A stretch of 64,000 nt of DNA, from positions 266,151 through 330,150 of the forward strand of contig NZ_NNRM01000039.1 in NCBI RefSeq assembly GCF_002252525.1. Reading direction: 5' to 3'. This DNA comes from Brucella pseudogrignonensis (GTDB lineage: Bacteria > Pseudomonadota > Alphaproteobacteria > Rhizobiales > Rhizobiaceae). The translations under genes were made by a program, and so were the position numbers. Numbering within the stretch: position 1 is the first letter of the stretch; every line of letters starts with the position of its first letter. This document shows, one piece after another, positions 18,601-27,247 of this stretch. The notes under the pieces were generated by a model. That model did no database searches. It saw only the letters and a list, made by a program, of their open reading frames with translations, and was not told where the DNA came from.

Positions 18601-19509
18601 AGCGTCACTGCCCGCAGTTGACACAGTTGAACCTGCATTCAAATTAACGACAGACTTATCTGAACCATCACCTGTTGACCCGTTTGCGCCAGCCTGAACA
18701 GCGTGTGATTTATCATTTATCGTGAATACTGCGGCTTGGCCGCTAACAGTTGAGTTCTTGGCGGCCAAGATACCGAAAGCTCGTGAGCCTTCAGTTGTTA
18801 TTTTCGCTCCGTCAAGGAAGATAGCTCCGCCATTGTCCGCGAATGCACCGTGCGCCCAATCTCCACCTGTTTCGATAACCGTACCAATGGCCGTAACTTT
18901 TCCAGCTTCAGCATTCGCAATATCATTATTAGCGATCAGCGCATGACCATAGTAACCAGTGGTTACAATATTTCCCCCGTCCTGAGTAATTTTCGAATAG
19001 GATTCAGCAAAGATACCGAAGCCATTCATGCCGGATGTCTCAATATCAGCGGAGCTGTTAATGGTTCCACCGTCGATTGCATGAAGACCAACTGAATGTG
19101 AACCGGTCGTCACTACCTTGATATTGTCAGCCAAACTGATTTCAGATTTGTCCTGGCCGTTAGCATTCGAGCCTTTTGCGCCAGCCTGAACGCCATGCGC
19201 TTTGCCGCCTTCGGTGGCAATACTGATAGGACCATTTTTACCCGAAATCTCGAGATGGCTAGCCGCACTCACCCCCTGAGATACCAAAACACCCCAGGCG
19301 CGCCTAGACGGTCCAGTCGTGCCAGCCTTAACTTTTGAAACTTCTTCAGAAGTGATAATTCTTGTGGTGCCGTCCCGGTGAATGACTGCGGCTTTGTCTG
19401 TTACAACTATTGAAATAGGATCTGCCTGAGCAGTTGAAGCCAAGCCGAAGACCAACAGCATAGCTGTTGAGGCCAAGGTTGATTTCTTATTTCTAGAAAA
19501 AATAGACAT
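15694..19509 (-). CDS. large classical autotransporter adhesin with repeated passenger
   Basis: About 1271 aa from the ATG at 19509, which follows GGGGGG at 5 nt spacing; an ATG at 19590 is possible. Signal peptide ends at QADPIS. The passenger (residues ~30-900) is a beta-helix-like region with repeats of ~163 residues (see the repeat entry). A hinge RALHSLAQEGSALELYNS leads to the C-terminal ~280-residue autotransporter barrel, which ends with an aromatic residue (NMKF). The passenger should be displayed at the outer membrane. Brucella has comparable monomeric autotransporters acting in adhesion; which one this corresponds to cannot be decided here. Confidence 0.93.
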   Translation of the reverse strand: MSIFSRNKKSTLASTAMLLVFGLASTAQADPISIVVTDKAAVIHRDGTTRIITSEEVSKVKAGTTGPSRRAWGVLVSQGVSAASHLEISGKNGPISIATEGGKAHGVQAGAKGSNANGQDKSEISLADNIKVVTTGSHSVGLHAIDGGTINSSADIETSGMNGFGIFAESYSKITQDGGNIVTTGYYGHALIANNDIANAEAGKVTAIGTVIETGGDWAHGAFADNGGAIFLDGAKITTEGSRAFGILAAKNSTVSGQAAVFTINDKSHAVQAGANGSTGDGSDKSVVNLNAGSTVSTAGSDAFALHAIDGGTINSSADIKTSGKNGFGIFAESASTINQTGGSVTTDGGYGHGLIANDDRKTTGGKVVATDVKVQTNKDWSYGAFADNGGHIKLNGGSVTTEGDRSFGLLAGKKSMIISDADVSTKGSKAHGIQAGLNGSTPHGLDQSVITLKNAAKVTTTGNDAFGLHAIDGGKIDGTVNVTTSGINGFGVFAETFSTINLSNSVIETSGAKGYGIIANNDVSGTAGVIFVTDTVIKTTGKAASGVSVRDGGTVSLIGGTVAASGLDAAALEINGSGTLNIEGTVLKSAQGPTIFVTFSSAEEIANVTFGAGTVAVDNNGMLVNVARYEGGSDANMNITLKAGSEASGDIVDTDQKGSGQTHVNVEENAKFNGKISGIQDLKTESGTQMSFAEGTSIGGNIVATGSTYSFHSTGALIAGNVELYSGSSTGGGTTDTPITVSGNVLVDQTSFMGGNWDIGGDLTAQGTLRPGNSIGTVTVGGDVTFGADSVYEVEVAGNGASDRIDATGKASLEGGRLDVFALDNKVSYQDGQTYTILTAVNGIEGTFSEAISKSIFLTTSLDHQVNKVDLKIGLVADPIDDVVFEKVAKSNNEISTARALHSLAQEGSALELYNSILFLTDEAEARDAFNQLSGDVHDSVNTGLIDTANLTADAINNRLRSAFDGVGSQNVPVLNFAQSPNGRAPKPFDAVKPASLDYGVWASGFGSWVNHDGNSKAGGLKTITGGFLSGVDVGLNSGWRLGVVGGYSQTDLNGKGRNASADSDNWHLGIYGGNQWGPIGLRAGLVHTWHSIDSSRSVSYSGFSDSLGADYHARTLQAFGELGYRIDTTVAAFEPFANFSHVRLHTDGVTERGGAAALTVDGNNTNTTFTTLGMHASAPLPLDGANASLKGTLGWRRSYGDITPESTHLFAGSNPFTVEGVAIARDAALVEAGFDMALTDSAKFGLSYVGQFGSGAKQNGFNATLNMKF
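18000..19250. repeat. ~490-bp in-frame repeats inside the autotransporter passenger
   Basis: A block around the codons for IDGGTINSSADI recurs at about 19070, 18580 and 18090, a period of about 490 bp (163 codons). Copies 1 and 2 are nearly identical over long runs; copy 3 is more diverged. Each unit runs through VGLHAIDGG, GFGIFAES, GHALIAN and GAFADNGG-type motifs. High DNA identity makes it a hot spot for repeat-number change, which would alter passenger length without breaking the frame. Confidence 0.85.
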
Positions 19510-19590
19510 ATGTGCCCCCCAGGCTCCATTGAAAATTTTCGGGGGCGGAACGGTCAACGCCTTATAGGAATCCCGGTTACTAAACCCCAA

Positions 19591-19974
19591 CTAATAGGGA
19601 GTAGTAGACAAAATTAATTGTTTATCTAATAAAAAAAATCTGCATTTGCGTCTTTCTTGCCGGCGTTGCGCTTAAGCAACAACTCTACTGCGCTTCTCTA
19701 GTCCGTCATACTGAAAAAATTTCTAACAAGCTTTAATATCTTTGTATTTCAATATGTTATAAAAATCCGAGATCATAATGAAATGGATTCTGTTATTCAA
19801 CGACCGTAAACTATTGAGCGAGCAACGAATGCCACTCGCTTAAATCGTAGTCCGTTAAGAAATATCTTGGCAAGAGAACCGGAAACGACCAACGACAAAG
19901 CGTCTAGAACAGTGTTCTGCCTTCGATAAGAGTTTTACTGCAACGGTATATTCGGTGGCTCTAGCAATGGGGTT
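19591..19974. other. intergenic, AT-rich promoter region
   Basis: 384 bp, distinctly AT-rich from 19600 to 19790, lying upstream of the first autotransporter and downstream of the ialB-like gene. No gene or long hairpin. It probably holds the autotransporter promoter and regulator sites. Confidence 0.4.
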
Positions 19975-20499
19975 CTACTTGATACTCTCAAAAGCTTCTG
20001 CAAAACCTTTCAAAGAGACTTCCATTGTTTTCTCTCTTCGATCGGACGCACCTTCAAACCCCACGGAAATCCTGCTCGCTTTCTTAAGGGCATCTACTGC
20101 CTGAGGACCAAATTCAAGGGGTACGATGCAACCGGCAGGTATGCATGTTTTAAATGGGATGCGCGGTGCATTTTCTGGAGTTTTATCGAGGCCCAAAGAG
20201 ACGCCCTTGCTCACATTAATTCCGAAAGGCAATATCATACTTCCCGTTGCAGAATCTCCTGAACGTATGATTTCTACGGCGATTAGGCGCTGCTTGGTGT
20301 TAGGTTGGCCCTCAATCTGCCCGGCCACCTGCTGAACAGCCGCGCAAAGCCGTTTTCCGCTCGCTTCCTTACAAACAACCTGCCAGTCGTCATATGTTTG
20401 GGTTACGGCATTTGCATCGTCAGATGCTGCAAGAGCAGGAAAGCTGATAGCGAAGACGATGACGCAACTTGCCCCGGCAGATTTCATCAGATTGAACAT
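19975..20499 (-). CDS. invasion-associated locus B (IalB) family periplasmic protein
   Basis: A 174-aa exported protein with signal peptide ending at PALAAS. The IalB domain follows: TYDDWQVVCKEASGKRLCAA, then the two-cysteine signature KTCIPAGCIVPLEF, with a conserved spacing of four cysteines. The start at 20499 is chosen for GAGGGG upstream; in-frame ATGs further out exist. IalB proteins of Bartonella and Brucella are envelope proteins linked to host-cell entry, with unknown biochemistry. It is placed between two autotransporter genes on the same strand, which suggests a surface/virulence cluster. Confidence 0.9.
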   Translation of the reverse strand: MFNLMKSAGASCVIVFAISFPALAASDDANAVTQTYDDWQVVCKEASGKRLCAAVQQVAGQIEGQPNTKQRLIAVEIIRSGDSATGSMILPFGINVSKGVSLGLDKTPENAPRIPFKTCIPAGCIVPLEFGPQAVDALKKASRISVGFEGASDRREKTMEVSLKGFAEAFESIK

Positions 20500-20618
20500 G
20501 CGACCCCTCGTATATGACAGCGCATCGCGAAAAAGTAAAACTGTTTTCGTGATGCGCGTTAAGAACAAATGACTAGAGCGCTGATCTGGCCCAATAAGAT
20601 CGGAAGCGCTCTAGAAGT

Positions 20619-20641
20619 GCCGGAGAATAGCATTCTCCGGC
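20619..20641 (-). terminator. perfect hairpin after the second autotransporter gene
   Basis: GCCGGAGAAT (20619-20628) and ATTCTCCGGC (20632-20641) form a 10-bp perfect stem with a 3-nt loop, 24 bp past the autotransporter stop. Outer AGAA/TTCT bases extend it. It separates the autotransporter transcript from ialB. Confidence 0.72.
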
Positions 20642-20664
20642 TTCTCTCTATAATGTATTACAGC

Positions 20665-23600
20665 TTAGAATTTCCACTGCAGCCGCGCCTTAGCGCCATT
20701 ATCCTGGGACCCCTTGCTAAACTGTCCAGAATACGAGACGCCGATGCTCAAACCATCGTTTAGTTTCCGATCAAGCCCGAACTCCAGCACTCCAACGTCT
20801 TGTGCAATCGGCACACCACCAGTCGAGAATGCATTTCCTCCTACCACAAAGCTTGTAGTAGCGGCAGGGTTGAGATCATTATAAGCATGCCGCCAACCGG
20901 CAGAACCATAGAATTTTGTTGCTCCATCCTCAGACACTGCGAAACTCGCACGTAAACCAAGGGTTGAGAAAACGGTACTGGAATTGCTGCTATCAGCCCT
21001 CAATGCAGCCGCGCCACCATCCTCTGTAAAGCTTCCGCTATTCAGATGCACATATGCCAAGTTTGCAAACGGCTCTGCCACGACACTCATGACATCGAAT
21101 TGATGCGATACTTCACCATAAACCTGCGTGACATGATTGCGATAACTGGCGGACAACGCATCGGTATAGCCTGTGAAGCTGATAGAACGTGAGGTATCAA
21201 TCTCCTGCCAGCTATAGGCAGCACCCAACTTCACATCGAGCATGCCGGCTTTACCGCCGCCATAGACACCTACGTGATAGCCAGCCGCCTCGCCACTTGA
21301 ATCCAACCATCGTGTATTGAAGTTTGAATGGCTATAGCCAGCAAGTGCGCCTATGCGCCAAGAATTGTTAAGCGCGGCGTCTACTCCTGCAAATCCTCCA
21401 CCAATGGTGCGGTCAAGATCAGACGCACCATTGTTTGTTGTGTTTTCAAACCGTCCGCCCGAGCCGAAACCATGGCTCCACCAAGAAACGCCATCGTCTT
21501 TAACCGCTTCTCCCGCTCCAATACCTCCCAAGCTGCTGCGCAAACGTCCAAAGGCTGCTTCACGAACGAAACGACTGTCTTCTATTGCAACAGCTTGACC
21601 AGAAGAATGTATCTCACCACCCAATTGTGTGAACGCACGTTTTGCCTCATTCTCGTCAGTCAAATAACCGATTGCCTGATACAGTGGATTGTGAATATCC
21701 AGGAACTGCAGAGCACCTGCAACAGCATTCTGATTTTTATTTAGCCCGCTGATTTGATCAAATGAACGGCTCTGAGACACGCGCAACACAACAGCGTTAG
21801 GATTGCTATAATCAGCGGTCAATCCATAGAATGTCGAGATATAAGTGTCACCAGTTAGCGTGTATGTGCCCGAAACACCGTTTTGTGCAGTAAGCACCTG
21901 GAATGAAGCATCCAGTGCATATCTTTCACCCGTCAGGTTTTCAACATTCAGAACGGAACCGTTCTCAATTGAGGCGCTTCCGCCGGCAATAAGGCTGTCA
22001 TTCACACCTGATTGTGCAACCTCGACCTGCCAGAGAGATCCGCTTTGCTGTTGAATGTTCCCAGTCACATTCAAAGTGCCAATGCTTTGGCCGGTAGCAA
22101 GCACAGAACCATTTTCAAGAGTTAGGTTGCCAACTCGTCCTGTTCCACGCAAAATTGCACCGTTGCCGATCTCAAAATTACTTTGACCTAATTGAGAGTT
22201 GGCAATCACGGCTCCCTCTTCGACATAAAATGTGCCGTTAAAATCGCCGTCGCCAGAAAGTGTTAGCGCTCCGGCTCCCGCTTTCACGAAGGAACCCGCG
22301 CCAGCAAGGACATTGCTCAGTTCGCCAGCCTGTTGCTGACCAAAAACAACAAGGCCGTTATTGCTAATCTTCCCCTTACCAAAGCTTGAGGCTGTTCCCA
22401 GAGCAACACTGCTGGCAACGTTCGTGCTGCCTTCATATTGGTTGTTGTTTCCAAGCTGGGTTACTCCACCTCCTGTAAGGACAAAGGAGCCAGTGCCCGA
22501 GATATCACCCGTAAAATCAACTCTGTCCGATCGGTTAAGAACAAGCGTACCATTATTGGCAACGTCACCAATAATCGATCCACCGGTAGCGCCATTGCCG
22601 ACAACGAGTGCTCCACCCTCGATTGTTGTGCCACCGGTGTAACTATTGGCATTGGTCAGTGTGACGGTACCGCTTCCGGTCTTGGTCAGCTCTGCTGCGC
22701 CATTCAGCACGCCATCAACTTGTCCTGCACTGACAGAAATCGCGTCCGTTGCATTGATCACCGCAGTGCTCGCAAGTGTGCCGCCTGAAAGCGTATAATC
22801 GTCAACATTTACAGTGCCGTTCTGGACAGTGCCCGACGACTGAACCAGTGCCTGCTGCGTCTGCGACGTACCGCCGAGTTCCAGCGTGCCGCCATTGATG
22901 GTGGTCGTGCCACTTTCAGCACCCAGTGTCCCATTGCCGGAAACAGCCAGCGTGCCGCTCGTCACGGTTGTGCCACCGGTATGTGTGTTTTTACCCGTAA
23001 GAATAACTGTGCCGTCTCCGCCCGAGGAACTGTCAGCAAACGTTATTTTGCCGGCTTGCGCTGAATTGGCATCCGAGAATTCGCCCGTAAAGGTGTTATT
23101 GTTACCATTTGCGTCGAGCGTGTTGGTTGCTGAAGAATCAAGCGTAAAGTCATTTGAGTATGTCTTATCATTCTCGTTTGCAACTAACGTCCCGCCAGTA
23201 AAAACAGGATTTACACTGTCTCCCAATTTACTGGCATCATATTCCGTTCCCGCACCCGCAATATCTGTTGCTGTTCCTGGAACGATAATCCCGCCATCAG
23301 CTGTTATAGTGAACTTTCCCTGGCTGATCGCAGACCCTGCCGGCGTCCAGTTCGCAGAAAGACCAGAGGTCGATGCGTATCCAAATGTGTAAGTTCCTGG
23401 TTGAAGATCGAGGAATTCGGCATACTGAAAATTATAAACGCCGCTCGGATGCGGTGTATCTGTCAAGGTCTGTCCATCAGAACTTGCGTAAAAATAATTC
23501 TGCCCGAGGATAAGGCCTTCCGGCATGTTACCGTTGGTATAAGGTCCGGGGTACATCACAAAATTCTGGGTTCCGACTTCACTTTCATCTTTGGAAAGTT

Positions 23601-23931
23601 TCGCAGCGCCTTCTGCCGCGATTGTACCGGTGTGCCAACTGCCATAGACAATTCGGGCAGTATAGAGACCATCTGAGCTACCGGGGGAAAGTATATATCC
23701 CAGAGAATCGGTGTGTGCATGCGCGGCCATTGGCGCAGCCATTACACCCAGAGTTACCAATCCAACCTTGTTGAAATACCTGTATTGCTGATTAAAACTT
23801 GCAACAGAGGCGAGAATATTGATTGAAACAGAGGCGAGCAAACTCGTCCTGCGTCGTTTCGCTCCACTCAGGTCCTCGCCACAAGCGATTGCATCCCGAC
23901 CAATCAGGAAATTTTCGATATTTGAAGACAT
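20665..23931 (-). CDS. autotransporter with PATR-type beta-strand repeats
   Basis: A 1088-aa protein. An extended N-terminus (residues 1-~72) ends in a signal-peptide core and AAPMAAHAHT. A distinct ~140-residue N-terminal domain (HTDSLGYILSPGSSDGLYT onward) precedes passenger-associated repeats (GGTTVTSGTL, GGTTIEGGAL, STNVASSVAL, FYVEEGAVIA). The last ~280 residues are the autotransporter barrel ending in an aromatic residue (LQWKF). GTGGGG precedes the start. The barrel is similar in layout to that of the first autotransporter, including the WWSHGFGSGG/WASGFGSW entry motif, so the two are probably related in their barrel only. Confidence 0.93.
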   Translation of the reverse strand: MSSNIENFLIGRDAIACGEDLSGAKRRRTSLLASVSINILASVASFNQQYRYFNKVGLVTLGVMAAPMAAHAHTDSLGYILSPGSSDGLYTARIVYGSWHTGTIAAEGAAKLSKDESEVGTQNFVMYPGPYTNGNMPEGLILGQNYFYASSDGQTLTDTPHPSGVYNFQYAEFLDLQPGTYTFGYASTSGLSANWTPAGSAISQGKFTITADGGIIVPGTATDIAGAGTEYDASKLGDSVNPVFTGGTLVANENDKTYSNDFTLDSSATNTLDANGNNNTFTGEFSDANSAQAGKITFADSSSGGDGTVILTGKNTHTGGTTVTSGTLAVSGNGTLGAESGTTTINGGTLELGGTSQTQQALVQSSGTVQNGTVNVDDYTLSGGTLASTAVINATDAISVSAGQVDGVLNGAAELTKTGSGTVTLTNANSYTGGTTIEGGALVVGNGATGGSIIGDVANNGTLVLNRSDRVDFTGDISGTGSFVLTGGGVTQLGNNNQYEGSTNVASSVALGTASSFGKGKISNNGLVVFGQQQAGELSNVLAGAGSFVKAGAGALTLSGDGDFNGTFYVEEGAVIANSQLGQSNFEIGNGAILRGTGRVGNLTLENGSVLATGQSIGTLNVTGNIQQQSGSLWQVEVAQSGVNDSLIAGGSASIENGSVLNVENLTGERYALDASFQVLTAQNGVSGTYTLTGDTYISTFYGLTADYSNPNAVVLRVSQSRSFDQISGLNKNQNAVAGALQFLDIHNPLYQAIGYLTDENEAKRAFTQLGGEIHSSGQAVAIEDSRFVREAAFGRLRSSLGGIGAGEAVKDDGVSWWSHGFGSGGRFENTTNNGASDLDRTIGGGFAGVDAALNNSWRIGALAGYSHSNFNTRWLDSSGEAAGYHVGVYGGGKAGMLDVKLGAAYSWQEIDTSRSISFTGYTDALSASYRNHVTQVYGEVSHQFDVMSVVAEPFANLAYVHLNSGSFTEDGGAAALRADSSNSSTVFSTLGLRASFAVSEDGATKFYGSAGWRHAYNDLNPAATTSFVVGGNAFSTGGVPIAQDVGVLEFGLDRKLNDGLSIGVSYSGQFSKGSQDNGAKARLQWKF

Positions 23932-24095
23932 TTTTTCCCCACCGCCGCACAGAAGAATGCTAGCTAAAAATTACTGTAACTTCTCGTGTAGCGGGCTGTT
24001 ACCAAGGGAACAATACTTGCGAATGTAACGAAAGTTGCTCAATGTAACGAAATGCAACGAATAGTGTAGGATTCTGGTTACACGTCACTTAGAAT

Positions 24096-26192
24096 CTAAC
24101 TATTTAGCCTTCGTGGGATAAGCATTCGAATTTGAGTTCCGTGAGATGGAGCGCTTTCTGACTCGATGGTCCCGCGATGTATGGCCACAATTTTCGACAC
24201 AAGGTATAACCCCAAGCCAGAACCTTCAACTGTATCCGCGTTACTGCCTCTGGTAAATTTGTTAAATATATCAGGCAGTTCATCAGTAAGAATACCTTTT
24301 CCCTCATCTGAAACTTCGATCACCACGTCCTGTTCTCGTGAGAACACTGATAGCTGGATCACTGGCACTTCACCCGTGACGCTATATTTAACAGAATTAT
24401 CGACTAAATTGGTCAAAGCGAGGTCAAGCATGCCTGGGTCTGCTGTAATTTCAGCATCCCCAAGTTCTTCGCTTATAATCAAATGGATCTCCACACCGTG
24501 CATATCAGCAACGCGTCGATGAGATTTTCGAATAAACTCGCCAACGTGAATAATTCTCATTTTTGGCTTGTAAGATGGTCCCTGAATCCGACTCCGAACT
24601 AAATTTGCTTCTAGTAAGTCGATCAGTCTGACAATTGAGCGTCGAATGCGGGATATGCGTGTGCGGTTCTCCACGTCGTTTACTGGCAATGCCAATTCAA
24701 TACTGTCTACGCTTGAACGAATTGCGGCGAGCGGTGTTCTGTATTGATGTGAAACCACTTCCAAAAATCTTATCTGAGATGTTTGAGACTGAATTTCGGC
24801 GCGCAATGCATTCTCCGCAGTGGTTCGCGCTTCCACAAGCTCTTTCGTTCTTTCCTCGACAAGCATCCCGGCCAACCGCTCTGCTGATCTCGCCTGCCTC
24901 AGGGCGTCTTTGTGCATTTTGTGGTTCTTAATTTCCAAATCACGCAATCTGACGGCGAGTGAACCCGTGAGCAAAAGTGTCTGGACGAGAATGGCCGCTC
25001 CATAGGCATGTAAAGTCCAGTTTGGAAGCCCTTGTATACCGAGCCTTTGAAGCATTGTGAGAGTAGCACCAACTCCCATGCTGCAGAACGCAGCGGTTCG
25101 CATTTTACTAGCAGTTCCCTCTTTATTAACTAAATATAAACTGCACAAAACAGTTACAAATACACCGCTAATACTCAAAATCGATCCGAAGGGACCAAAC
25201 ACAACAGTATTGCCGGTTAGAGCAAAGCCAACACCAACAAGGCCACAAAAAGCGGTAAACAAGTAGAAAAAGCGTACTTTCGGTGCGTAACGCCTGAGGT
25301 TAAGTATTTTCATATATGCGAGAGCGCTTGCTGCTAGTCCCGCCCACGCACTAAACCCTATAAATGCATCATTGCCTGCACCCCATCGACTGAATAAATA
25401 TATATGACTTAAACCGAGATTACCGAAGTAAATCATTATGACGCCCAGAGTGCTAAGCGCGAGCAGTGGATATTCCGACTTACGTGAAAAGAAATAAAAA
25501 ACAAGCTGCGTAAGCAGCAAGATAAACATTCCTCCAAACCATGTCCCATATACAAGTCCCCGTGTCGCAGAATACTGACTACTTTTCTCTAGAAGTCCCA
25601 GATTCAGGCTTAACTGAGTGGCGGAGTTCAGATTAACGACATGAACATAAACGGTAGTGATTTTTCCCGGAGCATGCGATACTGCAACGGCAGGATCAAT
25701 GCCGGATATGCCATTATTCAGCAAGGGGCGATGATCACCTGTTTCAAATTTAACAAAGTCGGAAACGTCTTGGTCAAACCCAGGCCTCGCCACATAAACA
25801 TCGACAAAATCGAGGTAATTCGGCGAAATCGATAAAACGCCCTCGCCCTGCGTTACGCTCGGAATAGACAATTTTAGCCATAGCGCAGCTTCTAAGAAGC
25901 CACTGTTAAACGTCGATCCGGCAATCGGCATAAACTCGCCGGCGAATTCGCCTCGAAGAATATCCTCGAATTGCACATTAAAACTTCTGTCAATCAGAAC
26001 AGAAACACTACCAGGTAGTTGAGGCTCTTTGTCCATTTCTTGTGCAGCGAGCTTGCTTGTACCAGTAAAGTGCACTAACAATAAAAGGAGAATAGAACCT
26101 AAAAGACTCCTAAGAGAAGCAACCGGCATCATAATTTTGGTCTTATTAACGTTCAGTTGTTGATCTCTAATGCTCCCCATTGCCTTGCCCAT
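24096..26192 (-). CDS. 7TMR-DISM sensor histidine kinase
   Basis: A 698-aa kinase. After an N-terminal signal/anchor a periplasmic DISMED2-like beta domain spans ~55-190, then a 7-helix DISM membrane region ~200-400, a short coiled coil (LRDLEIKNHKMHKD), the HisKA box SHQYRTPLAAI (His near residue 479), and a HATPase domain with N box LTNLVDNSVKYS, G1 DEGKGI and G2 GSGLGLYLV. All catalytic motifs are intact. DISM domains are thought to bind carbohydrate-like ligands. It is divergent from the response regulator with 54 bp between them, and lies next to two autotransporter genes, which are candidate targets. Confidence 0.93.
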   Translation of the reverse strand: MGKAMGSIRDQQLNVNKTKIMMPVASLRSLLGSILLLLLVHFTGTSKLAAQEMDKEPQLPGSVSVLIDRSFNVQFEDILRGEFAGEFMPIAGSTFNSGFLEAALWLKLSIPSVTQGEGVLSISPNYLDFVDVYVARPGFDQDVSDFVKFETGDHRPLLNNGISGIDPAVAVSHAPGKITTVYVHVVNLNSATQLSLNLGLLEKSSQYSATRGLVYGTWFGGMFILLLTQLVFYFFSRKSEYPLLALSTLGVIMIYFGNLGLSHIYLFSRWGAGNDAFIGFSAWAGLAASALAYMKILNLRRYAPKVRFFYLFTAFCGLVGVGFALTGNTVVFGPFGSILSISGVFVTVLCSLYLVNKEGTASKMRTAAFCSMGVGATLTMLQRLGIQGLPNWTLHAYGAAILVQTLLLTGSLAVRLRDLEIKNHKMHKDALRQARSAERLAGMLVEERTKELVEARTTAENALRAEIQSQTSQIRFLEVVSHQYRTPLAAIRSSVDSIELALPVNDVENRTRISRIRRSIVRLIDLLEANLVRSRIQGPSYKPKMRIIHVGEFIRKSHRRVADMHGVEIHLIISEELGDAEITADPGMLDLALTNLVDNSVKYSVTGEVPVIQLSVFSREQDVVIEVSDEGKGILTDELPDIFNKFTRGSNADTVEGSGLGLYLVSKIVAIHRGTIESESAPSHGTQIRMLIPRRLNS

Positions 26193-26246
26193 CGAAGCTC
26201 CCGAACTTTCATCTGAAAAATTAAATCGTCAAACTGATACACGCGA

Positions 26247-26963
26247 ATGAACCTATCCGCACCAGATAAACCACCCCTTCAAATTATTCTCGTAGAGGAT
26301 GACTTCGATTTGAGGCAAAGTCTCGCAGATTATCTGAGGCTACGGGAAATGATCGTGACAGAAGCAGCCTCGGGACTGGAGTTTTACAAAGAACTAAACA
26401 AAGGAACCTTTGATGTGGCGGTTGTCGACATTAATCTTCCCGACACCACCGGATACGAAATAGTCCGAGAGCTTTCATCGCTCAATTCCATTGGAATCAT
26501 TATGTTGACAGCCCGTACCGCACGCCAGGATCGAGTGGATGGGTATAGTACGGGCGCTGACTTGTACATGACTAAGCCCGTCGATGGCGAGGAACTAGGA
26601 CTGGCTATTACTAATCTGGCAAAGAGAACTCGCGCAAACAAAAAGATTGTTAGCACAAATAAAGACGATACACTCCGGTTTAATCGTCATGAGCGAGCTG
26701 TTTACAATTCGGACAACCAAAAGGTACTACTTTCAGTCAGAGAATCGTTGATCTTTGATTATCTAACATTGAACTCCGGGAGGACGGTTAAAAGAGATGA
26801 GATCAGTAAACTATTATTCGATGACACTATAAAGCCGGAGAGCAGAAGCCTCGATGCAGCATTAGCACGTCTACGTTTTAAATTTAAGAATTCAGGAATT
26901 CGCTTTCCCATTCAAATTGTACATGGTTTGGGAATAAAGATAGACAAAACTGTCATTTTTTAG
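26247..26963 (+). CDS. OmpR-type response regulator
   Basis: A 238-aa two-domain regulator. The receiver domain has the acidic pair in LVEDDFD, phospho-acceptor Asp61 in VVDINLPD, Thr in MLTART and Lys in MTKPVDG. The C-terminal winged helix (residues ~140-236) includes LSVRESLIFDYL and RSLDAALARLRFKF. It is partner of the adjacent DISM kinase by divergent pairing. Targets are inferred to include the neighbouring surface-protein genes. No strong ribosome site is visible before the ATG. Confidence 0.93.
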   Translation: MNLSAPDKPPLQIILVEDDFDLRQSLADYLRLREMIVTEAASGLEFYKELNKGTFDVAVVDINLPDTTGYEIVRELSSLNSIGIIMLTARTARQDRVDGYSTGADLYMTKPVDGEELGLAITNLAKRTRANKKIVSTNKDDTLRFNRHERAVYNSDNQKVLLSVRESLIFDYLTLNSGRTVKRDEISKLLFDDTIKPESRSLDAALARLRFKFKNSGIRFPIQIVHGLGIKIDKTVIF

Positions 26964-27247
26964 ATCAGGACTATTACTCAATTTGCTCCTCTCGACGTGC
27001 TCCCGTTAATTAGGCCATTCAGAACTGGAATTCCAGTTATGTTGAGGTGCACCCCGAATTTGTACCACGGAGAGCTGGAATTTTCCGGGTTTAAGGCTCA
27101 AAGCGGCGGGGATGCCGTTGAGCCATTCATAAGCGAAATCGGCACCTTATTGCCAATGGCGCTATGTGGCCGGAATTCGTTATAGATCCTATGCAAGCTC
27201 GCCGCGGAGCTTGATAATTTGCCTCCGCTTTTCCATGGAGGATGATC

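Noticed and set aside
18000-19250. Assembly duplication
   Set aside because: The repeat copies differ by many scattered substitutions and keep the reading frame, so they are natural protein repeats.
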